A stretch of 15,498 nt of DNA from SZUA-181 sp964601765 (lineage in GTDB: Bacteria; Pseudomonadota; Zetaproteobacteria; Mariprofundales; Mariprofundaceae): the NCBI GenBank assembly GCA_964601765.1, contig CAZROR010000039.1:1-15498 (forward strand), written 5' to 3'. Below, piece after piece: positions 1 to 6,224 of this stretch. The first letter of the stretch is position 1. Every line of letters begins with the position of its first letter. The position numbers and the translations under genes were made by a program. The notes beneath the pieces were generated by a model. It saw nothing but the letters and a program-made list of their open reading frames with translations, was not told the DNA's origin and did not search any database.

Positions 1-2
1 GG

Positions 3-341
3 ATGCCGGGCGTATGCATGGTTCGTTCCGTCTGGCATTTCAGCGATGCCACGGCTCGGGACGCAAACATGCTCTGCTCAGCCATCAGGCAGGTCTCTGC
101 CTGCGATCAAGCCGATGGTGCCTTTGGCCTGCTATGCATGCCGACAGATTTGCCGGACAAGGGCAGTGAGGAAGCCTGCACCACAGCGCTGAAATCACGC
201 TTTGCCTTCATCGGAAATCAGGTTTTCGAACTGGTCGATGCTCATGAGCTGACCCTGATCCGTTCAAGCATGACATTGAGCGACTATTTCACGGGAGAGG
301 GCATGATGGCGGGATACGTGTTTCTGATCATGTCCCGATGA
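3..341 (+). CDS. Unrecognised protein, probably the C-terminal part of a gene cut by the window edge
   Basis: This frame is open to the first base of the window and ends with TGA at 339-341, so the true start may lie upstream. Internal ATGs at 3 and 18 have no clear Shine-Dalgarno site. The 112 visible residues contain five cysteines and a hydrophobic end (YVFLIMSR). I see no signal peptide, clear transmembrane helix or catalytic motif and do not recognise a family. The gene converges on the FtsZ-like gene with about 40 bases between them, and no convincing terminator was seen there. Calling it real rests on the uninterrupted frame and on ordinary protein-like composition; no function can be given. 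Confidence 0.45.
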   Translation: MPGVCMVRSVWHFSDATARDANMLCSAIRQVSACDQADGAFGLLCMPTDLPDKGSEEACTTALKSRFAFIGNQVFELVDAHELTLIRSSMTLSDYFTGEGMMAGYVFLIMSR

Positions 342-381
342 TGAAGCGCTCCCGGGCTTGATGGCTGCTCTCATGTGCCGG

Positions 382-1170
382 CTAATCTCCTTCCTCGTTG
401 ATAATCTCCACGCACAGGGCCACGCATTCATTGCAGATGAACACCGACGGGCCGGAGATGAGTTTCCTGACCTCTGAACGGTGCCTGCCGCAAAACGAGC
501 AATGGTGATGATCGGGGGCTATTGAGTCTTCCCCTGCCCCTGCATTTCCGGATTTACATGGCATGGCGGAACAGCCCCCGGGAAGCCGGGCCAACAGCTT
601 GCCGGTGAACATCCCGTGTTCCGCTATCGTCCCGGCCACTTCCGCGACCACGGCATCGACCCGCCTGAAGGCCTCAAGCATGGAGAGGCTTTTCTCCGAC
701 GAGCCGATCAGATCCTGGTTGTGCACGCAGATCATTCCATCCGCATGCGCGGACAATAGTTTCATTCCCTTGTCCGCAGCTCTTGCCCGCCTGCTTCCCT
801 CAAATGTGAAAGGCCTTGTCACCACGGCCCAGACGGGCAACCCGCACTGCTTTGCGATACGCGCGATTTCCGGCGAGGCATGCGATCCTGTCACCCCTCC
901 CATGCCCGCCACGAGAACCACGGCATCCATGCCGTCCAGCAGCCTTCTGATGGCGCTTTCCTTCCGCCGGACGGCTTCCCGTACCGTCCCGGGATCGCTG
1001 CCCGGCGCATCCAGATGCACCTTGTCCCGCACCATGGCTTTTTTGATCGCCAGCAGATCCCGGTTCACGGCAATGAACCGGGCAACGGGGGTACCCACCT
1101 TCAATATCTCATCGAGGGTGTTCATTCCGCCGCCGCCCACGCCGATGAGCGCCACATTCCTCTTTTGCAT
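382..1170 (-). CDS. FtsZ-like GTP-binding domain fused to a ClpX-type C4 zinc finger
   Basis: The 262-residue product has two recognisable parts. Residues 1-185 follow the N-terminal FtsZ/tubulin fold: GVGGGGMNTLDEI (10-22) matches the T1 nucleotide loop, FIAVNRD (32-38) the FtsZ FAVNTD segment, GMGGVTGS (89-96) the T4 tubulin signature with one glycine replaced by valine, and VTRPFTFEG (117-125) the FtsZ VTKPFNFEG segment. Similarity reaches the central H7 helix (LEAFRRVDAVVAEV). The T7 loop that supplies the catalytic aspartates in FtsZ is not recognisable, and the C-terminal GTPase-activating domain is absent. After a Gly/Ala linker, residues 224-253 match the ClpX zinc-binding domain: C224-X2-C227-X18-C246-X2-C249, with VRKLISGPS between the pairs. 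In ClpX this domain dimerises and binds adaptors. The ATG at 1170 is chosen over the longer frame to 1347 because GGGAGG lies a few bases upstream. Function unknown; a regulator of FtsZ or of ClpX adaptors is inference. Confidence 0.85.
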   Translation of the reverse strand: MQKRNVALIGVGGGGMNTLDEILKVGTPVARFIAVNRDLLAIKKAMVRDKVHLDAPGSDPGTVREAVRRKESAIRRLLDGMDAVVLVAGMGGVTGSHASPEIARIAKQCGLPVWAVVTRPFTFEGSRRARAADKGMKLLSAHADGMICVHNQDLIGSSEKSLSMLEAFRRVDAVVAEVAGTIAEHGMFTGKLLARLPGGCSAMPCKSGNAGAGEDSIAPDHHHCSFCGRHRSEVRKLISGPSVFICNECVALCVEIINEEGD

Positions 1171-1212
1171 GTCGCCTCCCGCCTGGAAGGACATACTCGC
1201 ATCACAGGCGAC
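1171..1212 (-). promoter_or_regulatory. Inverted repeat overlapping the ribosome binding site of the FtsZ-like gene
   Basis: GTCGCCT at 1171-1177 and AGGCGAC at 1206-1212 are a perfect 7-bp inverted repeat separated by 28 bases. In a leftward transcript that starts beyond 1212, the 3' arm includes the last AGG of the GGGAGG Shine-Dalgarno sequence and the bases touching the ATG. Folding could therefore hide the translation start. The loop is long, so this may instead be a protein-binding site in the divergent promoter region. The pairing is seen directly; a regulatory role is inference. Confidence 0.35.
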
Positions 1213-1251
1213 AGCCGATGTCGCACCGGGGCGTAGTGTCCCGCCCATTTG

Positions 1252-1262
1252 AAGGAGGTGAT
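1252..1262 (+). promoter_or_regulatory. Near-perfect Shine-Dalgarno site of the lipoprotein gene
   Basis: AAGGAGGTGAT is complementary to the anti-Shine-Dalgarno end of 16S rRNA over 11 bases. It leaves 6 bases between GGAGG and the ATG at 1265, which fixes that start. It implies strong translation if the gene is transcribed. Confidence 0.85.
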
Positions 1263-1264
1263 GG

Positions 1265-2206
1265 ATGAGAATTACTTGCACATGTTTACTGCTTTCCTTC
1301 GGCCTGCTCGCCGGATGCTCCGCGGACACGGACACGGATACGGACACGGCGCGCCGGCCCGCGCCGGAGAAGGTTCAGGCGATGGCGTGGGAAAAGGCGC
1401 CGACGGTGCCGGCCGGCGTGATTGCTCTGGAGGGTGTGCGTTTCGGCATGCCCCTGAAGGAATTCAGGCCGCTGTTCAAAATCAGGAAAGAGCAAAAGAA
1501 GAGCAAGAAGGATAAGGAGCCCAATGTGCATCTCATGCTTGATACGGATGCCCTGGTTGATTTTGCCCTGGACGCCTACATGGGGCATCCGGTTCAGGGC
1601 GGAACGGCAGCGTTCTACGACGGCCACCTGACCCACCTGACCATCAACTTTCATAACTCGGAACTGCCCGCCTTTCTGCGGGATTTCAGGCGGCGCTTCG
1701 GGAAACCAAGCGAGGCCCATGTTCCGGATCAGGAAGGCGTTTTCGCCTATGGCTGGAGCCCGAAAGGCGGCGAGCTGGTCAAGATATTTCCGGGCGGCAA
1801 GCAGGATTCGTTCATTGAGCTTGGATCGCCTTCTTTCGCCAGGGAGTATGCGCGGCGCCTGAAGAAACTGATGAAAGCGGAGCTTGCCAGGCTCATGAAA
1901 AAGCCCTTCTACACGGCGGAACTCACCTGCCTGGTGCAAAACAGGCGTACCCGGCTCCTTGCCTGCCTGATGGATTCATACCTGAAGGTGAGCTCCGGCG
2001 TGAAAACGAAGATTTATATGCCAAGGGACCTGATGCAGTCGGGATACGGGAAAAGCATTCCCCTCAAGGAGCACTTTCAGATCCAGGCGCGAAACAGCGC
2101 CGGAAGCCGCTACATGTTTCTTCACATCGTGATCCGCGACAGGCTGGACAGGGTCGTCTTCGAAGACTCGGCAGCCTCCGGCGGCTGGATCAATGTGGGG
2201 AACTAG
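1265..2206 (+). CDS. Lipoprotein of unknown function, 313 aa
   Basis: The N-terminus is a signal peptidase II signal: a short basic start (MRI), a hydrophobic core and the lipobox LAGC, with the modified cysteine at residue 18. The next residue is serine, which favours outer-membrane sorting in Gram-negatives. A Thr-Asp repeat (TDTDTDT) encoded by a hexamer DNA repeat follows at once and probably acts as a flexible tether. The mature part is mixed alpha/beta-like and rich in Lys and Arg, including a KEQKKSKKDK stretch near residue 77. I do not recognise its family. The start is set by an excellent Shine-Dalgarno site. The gene diverges from the FtsZ-like gene across a 94-base intergenic region, so the two may share control. 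Being a lipoprotein is well supported; its role is unknown. Confidence 0.85.
   Translation: MRITCTCLLLSFGLLAGCSADTDTDTDTARRPAPEKVQAMAWEKAPTVPAGVIALEGVRFGMPLKEFRPLFKIRKEQKKSKKDKEPNVHLMLDTDALVDFALDAYMGHPVQGGTAAFYDGHLTHLTINFHNSELPAFLRDFRRRFGKPSEAHVPDQEGVFAYGWSPKGGELVKIFPGGKQDSFIELGSPSFAREYARRLKKLMKAELARLMKKPFYTAELTCLVQNRRTRLLACLMDSYLKVSSGVKTKIYMPRDLMQSGYGKSIPLKEHFQIQARNSAGSRYMFLHIVIRDRLDRVVFEDSAASGGWINVGN
1324..1347 (+). repeat. Hexamer tandem repeat, four copies, inside the lipoprotein gene
   Basis: Four consecutive hexamers GGACAC, GGACAC, GGATAC, GGACAC encode the Thr-Asp run directly behind the lipobox. The unit is a multiple of three, so gain or loss of copies would change tether length by two residues without breaking the frame. 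Confidence 0.8.
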
Positions 2207-2268
2207 CGGAACGCATGGCTTTCCGTGGGGAGCCTTGCAGAGTTCGCGGATGGCGCCAGCATCAGACA

Positions 2269-2283
2269 TCACTCTGAGAGTGA
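2269..2283. repeat. 15-bp perfect palindrome upstream of the McrBC operon
   Basis: TCACTCT-G-AGAGTGA has 7-bp arms about a single central base. It lies 40 bases upstream of the candidate -35 box of the mcrB-like gene. A separate 8-bp inverted pair, GCCAGCAT (2255-2262) and ATGCTGGC (2346-2353), brackets this region. Odd-centred palindromes like this often bind dimeric regulators; that role is inference. Confidence 0.4.
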
Positions 2284-2322
2284 ACGATGATCCGTGCCTG
2301 ACGGCGTGAATGAGTGCTGGAA

Positions 2323-2350
2323 TTGCCAGATGCCTGAGTAGCGGTATGCT
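2323..2350 (+). promoter_or_regulatory. Candidate sigma-70 promoter for the McrBC operon
   Basis: TTGCCA (2323-2328; 5 of 6 consensus bases) and TATGCT (2345-2350; 4 of 6) are 16 bases apart and end about 60 bases before the chosen start of the mcrB-like gene. No other clear pair was seen between 2207 and 2408. This is pattern matching only. Confidence 0.35.
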
Positions 2351-2408
2351 GGCATGAAACGTGAAACATGGTCTGATATTCGGTTGAGTCGCAATCATGG
2401 AGGAATAC

Positions 2409-4127
2409 ATGCCATCATCGGAAGATTATTTGAAGAAAGAGTATGCACTCAGCGATGAGCGCATCAGGAAAATATGGGCTGCGTACAAGGAAGATATTCA
2501 GTGGTGGACGGAGAAGTTCAATGCACTTTATGGCAATTTTTTCAACGGAGATGAGGCCTTACAAGATGAACAGCTATCACTGAATGCTGATAACTACGGT
2601 GTCCGCATCCGAAATATGCTCGAGGCGCACCAGCACGGATGGATCGATCCTGGTAACTTCTTTTTGCTTCTCAATTCCGTGGCGGAAAGCACGGTCGACA
2701 ATGATGCCAAGCGCGAATCGTTGATCCTGGAGCTTTTAGGGAACAGAGAAGAGAAAAAGAACATCACTTTCTTCGGTGTGCCGTCCCGAAGCCAAATGCC
2801 TGCATTGATCAAGGAATTGAACTATGGCGCGGACCAAAGGGGAGCCTTGAATCAAGCTCCGGAATCATCACCTTCCGTTGCTCAGTTGCGGGGGATATGC
2901 ACAGCGGCCAAAGGTAATAATAACGGGGAGAACGATATTTACGAGCGAGTAACGAATGCCATTTCAGAAAATGGAGTTAGATTTAGCTCGCATTTGAATG
3001 GAATCAGTACGATTCTCTTTTACATGAATCCCGAACGTTTTATCCCGGTTAACAGTAGAACGGCCTCGATTTTCAATGAAGATACGACGAGTGCCAAAAG
3101 CTACATCAATTTATGCAAGCAGATATGGGAGCATCAGGAAAGTCTCCGAAATGATGGACAGTATGGCGATTTAATGCTCTTCCCCATCATCTCGGCGCAT
3201 TATCTGTGTGGGGAGAATCAGGTGGCGACAATGCTGGAAGACTTTAAGAATACCAAGAACATTATTTTGACTGGCGCGCCGGGCACGGGGAAAACCTATG
3301 CGGTTCGCGAATATCTGAAACGCAAGCTGGGCGAAGACTACAACGAGCGGGTATGCTGGATGCAGTTTCATCCCAATATCGAATACGCCGACTTTATCGA
3401 GGGCTTCCGCCCAACGGGAGCGGAAAACGGCACGATAAGGCTGGAGATGAAAAACGGCGTCTTCAAGGATTTCTGCAAGAAGGGGTTTGCGAACGCGGAC
3501 AAGGAGTACTATTTCGTCATCGACGAAATCAATCGCGCCAATCTTTCGGCTGTGTTTGGCGAGGTGCTCTATGCCATCGAGTACCGGGCCGATGCCGAGA
3601 CCCCTGATCTCAAGGACTTTCTTGATACGCCACACACTGCGTTTATTGCAAATCTGTCAGAAGGTAAAAGGAAAGATTTGTCAGTCTGTCCCAAGAATGG
3701 GTTCTACGGGAAATTCGCCGTGCCGGACAACCTGTTCATCATCGGCACGATGAACGATGTGGATCGAAGCATCGACAGCTTCGACCTTGCACTGCGGCGG
3801 CGGTTTGTCTGGGTGGAGATGGGATTTGATGAGTTGCCGTTGAGAACGATTGAAGGGGTTAAGAATCCAAAGGAATTGATCCGCAGAGCCAAAGCGCTGA
3901 ATGATGAATTGGTCAAATGCTTCAATGGTGACAAGAGCTATGCCATTGGCCATGCCTATTTTATGAAGATCAGGCTCTACAAAGAGCATGAAGACCCCTA
4001 TGCCGCCTTGTGGAACTATCACCTCAAGCCGCTGATCCGGGAATACCTGCGCAGCGAGCTTGATCCGGCCGAACTCGACAAGCAACTGATGATCTTAGAA
4101 AAAGAGAAATTTCTGACAGACAACTAG
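2409..4127 (+). CDS. mcrB: McrB-like AAA+ NTPase of a modification-dependent restriction system
   Basis: McrB proteins form GTP-hydrolysing AAA+ rings that drive DNA translocation and activate the partner nuclease McrC. The C-terminal half has the family's marks: Walker A GAPGTGKT (289-296), then MQFHPNIEYADFIEGFRP as in the McrB Q/H-x-S-Y-x-DF-x-EG segment, Walker B FVIDEINRAN with D372 and E373, and the signature MNDVDRS (448-454; MNTADRS in E. coli McrB) followed by LRRRF. The N-terminal 270 residues should recognise modified DNA but do not look like the E. coli domain. They contain ISTILFYMNPERFIPVNSRT, a segment resembling those in other McrB-like N-termini. The ATG at 2409 is preferred to 2397 because GGAGG sits 5 bases upstream of it. 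Length is 572 aa, against about 460 for E. coli McrB. The N-terminal region is more AT-rich than the motor domain, suggesting domain exchange. Confidence 0.9.
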   Translation: MPSSEDYLKKEYALSDERIRKIWAAYKEDIQWWTEKFNALYGNFFNGDEALQDEQLSLNADNYGVRIRNMLEAHQHGWIDPGNFFLLLNSVAESTVDNDAKRESLILELLGNREEKKNITFFGVPSRSQMPALIKELNYGADQRGALNQAPESSPSVAQLRGICTAAKGNNNGENDIYERVTNAISENGVRFSSHLNGISTILFYMNPERFIPVNSRTASIFNEDTTSAKSYINLCKQIWEHQESLRNDGQYGDLMLFPIISAHYLCGENQVATMLEDFKNTKNIILTGAPGTGKTYAVREYLKRKLGEDYNERVCWMQFHPNIEYADFIEGFRPTGAENGTIRLEMKNGVFKDFCKKGFANADKEYYFVIDEINRANLSAVFGEVLYAIEYRADAETPDLKDFLDTPHTAFIANLSEGKRKDLSVCPKNGFYGKFAVPDNLFIIGTMNDVDRSIDSFDLALRRRFVWVEMGFDELPLRTIEGVKNPKELIRRAKALNDELVKCFNGDKSYAIGHAYFMKIRLYKEHEDPYAALWNYHLKPLIREYLRSELDPAELDKQLMILEKEKFLTDN

Positions 4128-4131
4128 CGCC

Positions 4132-5601
4132 ATGAAGCTGACGGTCTCGGATAATTTTGACGGGCTGACTGCAGATTGCAATAAAATCAGCAGGCTGACC
4201 GGAAAGGGCAAATCCATCGGCTGGTTTGCTTGCATAAGGGGAAAGCCTCCTCAAAAACATCATTATCTGGATATCCACACCTCGGATTTACGCAAGCGCG
4301 GCTGGATAATCGTTTTCGATGAGAACGAGGATGCACCAGTAGTCTCGATTCGCCCAAGCGATGAGGGCGAGGGTCGTTTTCATGTCCGGACGGGCAATTT
4401 CATTGGGAATTTCAAATGGGACAAGACTGAAATCGAAATCACCTCCCGCTTTCCCGATGCGTTTATGAAACGCATACTGAATGTAGCCAACGATGTGTTC
4501 CTCGACGATGTGGACGCGATGCCCGTAGGCAAGAGCAAGGAGCTCGATATGGCCCGGCTGGTGATTTACTACCTGTTCGTGCAGCGGCTGGAGAAGGCAT
4601 TTTTGCTTGGGTTGCCGAAGTCCTATCAAGTGCGCCGGCATCACGACCTGCGGCTGCGCGGCAAGGTGGACATCAACCGCTTCATCCGGCGGGATATTCC
4701 TTTTCAGGGCCGGATTTCATCGGTGTCGCGGGAATTGCTGGAAGATCAGGCTATCGTCGATGTGCTGGATCGGGCCGTGCGCGTGATCGAAAAGCATGGG
4801 CGAGACCTGACGCAGCATATCCGGCAGGTGAAGGCGCACCTGCGCGAGAACCGGAGCGGCCAGCCGATGGGTCGGGAGACACTGCGCCGTGCGCGTGATG
4901 GCAAGGCGCTGAGAAATCCGATTTATGCGCCGTACCGGAAGGTGCTGGACTATGCCGAAATCATTCTCAGCATGAATGGTATCGGGCAGGCAAGTTCAAA
5001 GGAGAAGGCGCCGGGCTTTCTGGTTAATGTGGCCGACCTGTTCGAGACCTATCTGCGCAAGTTGTTGCAGCGCCATTTTCCGGACTGGCAGGTTGAATCC
5101 CCCAAACCAGTAGTCTATGAGGGGGCGTTTTACGAGCGCCATCTGATTCCGGATATTGTCATGGAAAGGGATGGCCGCGTGATGGTGTTCGACGCCAAAT
5201 ACAAGCGGATGAAGATGCGCGGGCGAACACAGGACGGCATGGGCGATGTAGATCGCGAGGATTTTTTCCAGATTCACACCTACATGAGCCTTTATGCCGG
5301 CATGGACAAGAAGCAGCTCATTGCCGGCGGGCTGCTGTATCCGATGGAAGAGCATTGGGAGGAGATCTGCAAGTCGGCTTGGCTGGGTGGCGGCAGAACA
5401 CGCTTTGTTGTCGATGGGATTGATTTGAGTGGCGTTCGGGTCGAAGAGAAAGAAAAAGCCGTAAAAGGAACCAAGCAACAGAAAGGCAAGAAAGCGGATC
5501 GGGAAGGCAAGCGGAAACAGCGGGAGGCAATTCAAAAGGCGATTCAAAAAGCCGAGGAAGAATTTATTGGCAGGATAAAGGTGCTGGCTGAAAGCCAGTA
5601 A
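4132..5601 (+). CDS. mcrC: McrC-like PD-(D/E)XK endonuclease subunit
   Basis: McrC is the nuclease subunit that binds the McrB ring and cuts DNA when two motors meet. The N-terminal part contains the family-like GNFIGNFKWDKTEIEITSRF segment (about 87-106). The nuclease core shows P-D341, then V-M-V-F-D354-A-K356 thirteen residues later, a complete PD-(D/E)XK site, followed by a helix with FFQIHTYMSLY. The start lies 4 bases after the mcrB-like stop, so the two are almost certainly one operon. At 489 aa it is longer than E. coli McrC (348 aa). The extra length includes a Lys/Glu/Arg-rich tail (about 437-489) with a repeated IQKA unit that may bind nucleic acid or form a helix. Catalytic residues look intact. 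The call is firm from motifs and gene order; the DNA modification recognised is unknown. Confidence 0.9.
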   Translation: MKLTVSDNFDGLTADCNKISRLTGKGKSIGWFACIRGKPPQKHHYLDIHTSDLRKRGWIIVFDENEDAPVVSIRPSDEGEGRFHVRTGNFIGNFKWDKTEIEITSRFPDAFMKRILNVANDVFLDDVDAMPVGKSKELDMARLVIYYLFVQRLEKAFLLGLPKSYQVRRHHDLRLRGKVDINRFIRRDIPFQGRISSVSRELLEDQAIVDVLDRAVRVIEKHGRDLTQHIRQVKAHLRENRSGQPMGRETLRRARDGKALRNPIYAPYRKVLDYAEIILSMNGIGQASSKEKAPGFLVNVADLFETYLRKLLQRHFPDWQVESPKPVVYEGAFYERHLIPDIVMERDGRVMVFDAKYKRMKMRGRTQDGMGDVDREDFFQIHTYMSLYAGMDKKQLIAGGLLYPMEEHWEEICKSAWLGGGRTRFVVDGIDLSGVRVEEKEKAVKGTKQQKGKKADREGKRKQREAIQKAIQKAEEEFIGRIKVLAESQ

Positions 5602-5642
5602 TGTTTGCGACACCAGGTGACGCACTAAGCCGCATCATGTCC

Positions 5643-5663
5643 CCAGATCAAGTTTGTATCTGG
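5643..5663 (+). promoter_or_regulatory. Hairpin overlapping the ribosome binding site of the small membrane protein gene
   Basis: CCAGAT (5643-5648) and ATCTGG (5658-5663) are a perfect 6-bp inverted repeat with a 9-base loop. The 3' arm takes in the first two bases of the GGAGGG Shine-Dalgarno sequence (5662-5667). In the transcript this would partly hide the start at 5672. No run of T follows, so it does not look like a terminator for the McrBC operon. Confidence 0.4.
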
Positions 5664-5671
5664 AGGGCATG

Positions 5672-5992
5672 ATGGCATACACGAAAATCACGATGGAAAA
5701 TCCACACACGGGACACGTCAGGCAGGTACCGGTCGGCTTTTCATGGACGGTGCTTTTGTTCGGCTTCTTTCCGCCGCTGTTTCGCGGCGACTGGAAATGG
5801 ACGGTGATTATGCTGCTGGTCGCGCTGCTGACCTGGGGCGCGAGCAATATCGTATTCGCGTTCCTGTACAACAAGCTCTATATCAGGGATCTGGTCGGCG
5901 CGGGCTTTGTCGTCAAATCGGCCGAGGACGGAACCATTGATGATGTGGAGGCGACACTGAAAATGGATCTGCCTCGTTCGGAAAGCGATTGA
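5672..5992 (+). CDS. Small inner-membrane protein downstream of McrBC
   Basis: The 106-residue product starts with a short soluble segment (NPHTGHVRQVPVGFSW) followed by two close hydrophobic stretches, about residues 27-41 (TVLLFGFFPPLF) and 46-70 (WTVIMLLVALLTWGASNIVFAFLYN). The tail is acidic and soluble. The pattern 'NP-TG-vkVGFSWT-LFFGFFP-LFRGDWKW' is one I associate with small proteins near restriction loci, sometimes labelled HrgC, and with the DUF2628-like group; this is from memory and not checked. The ATG at 5672 is chosen because GGAGGG ends 4 bases before it; a TTG at 5654 and an ATG at 5669 are poorer starts. It lies 70 bases after the mcrC-like gene on the same strand and could be co-transcribed. 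Membrane location is well supported; its function is unknown. Confidence 0.75.
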   Translation: MAYTKITMENPHTGHVRQVPVGFSWTVLLFGFFPPLFRGDWKWTVIMLLVALLTWGASNIVFAFLYNKLYIRDLVGAGFVVKSAEDGTIDDVEATLKMDLPRSESD

Positions 5993-6137
5993 CCTGATGG
6001 CCAGCCTTCCGCCCGGCGAGGCGCTGTAGCTGGCGAATATAGCGCGGCCTTTCGCATGCGGTGCAGCTTACGGCGTGACAATCCAGCCCGTATACGCATG
6101 AGCATGGTTAGTGTAGGCAGATTGTGGAGAATCATTC

Positions 6138-6187
6138 ATGGGCCTGCCATCATATCGTAGCAGATACGATGAAAATAATTGGCCCAT
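6138..6187. repeat. Nested, nearly concentric inverted repeats
   Basis: The outer arms ATGGGCC (6138-6144) and GGCCCAT (6181-6187) are a perfect 7-bp pair. The inner arms ATCGTA (6154-6159) and TACGAT (6165-6170) are a perfect 6-bp pair. Both pairs centre on position 6162-6163, giving a 50-base element able to form a stem with an internal loop. It sits between the small membrane protein gene and the leader frame at 6225. No T-run follows, so it is not a typical terminator. It could be an operator, a structured leader or a short repeat element. Confidence 0.45.
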
Positions 6188-6224
6188 AGCAGTAGCAACG
6201 CCAAGTGTCGCACAGGAGTCTACC

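Noticed and set aside
563..1252. A 229-codon rightward frame opposite the FtsZ-like gene
   Set aside because: The leftward frame carries clear FtsZ and ClpX zinc-finger motifs. The rightward frame is low-complexity and rich in Ala, Ser and Thr, as expected of a shadow in GC-rich DNA, and has no suitable ribosome binding site.
1171..1347. N-terminal extension of the FtsZ-like gene to an ATG at 1347
   Set aside because: The extra 59 residues begin with a repeat-coded MSVSVSVS that is antisense to the lipoprotein's start, and family similarity begins only at 1170, where a good ribosome binding site lies.
1286..1939. A leftward 217-codon frame opposite the lipoprotein gene
   Set aside because: No protein motif and an arginine-rich shadow composition; the opposite strand has a perfect lipoprotein signal and Shine-Dalgarno.
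1976..2410. A leftward 144-codon frame covering the gap before the mcrB-like gene
   Set aside because: It overlaps the end of the lipoprotein gene and the mcrB start, has no recognisable motif, and its start has no Shine-Dalgarno site.
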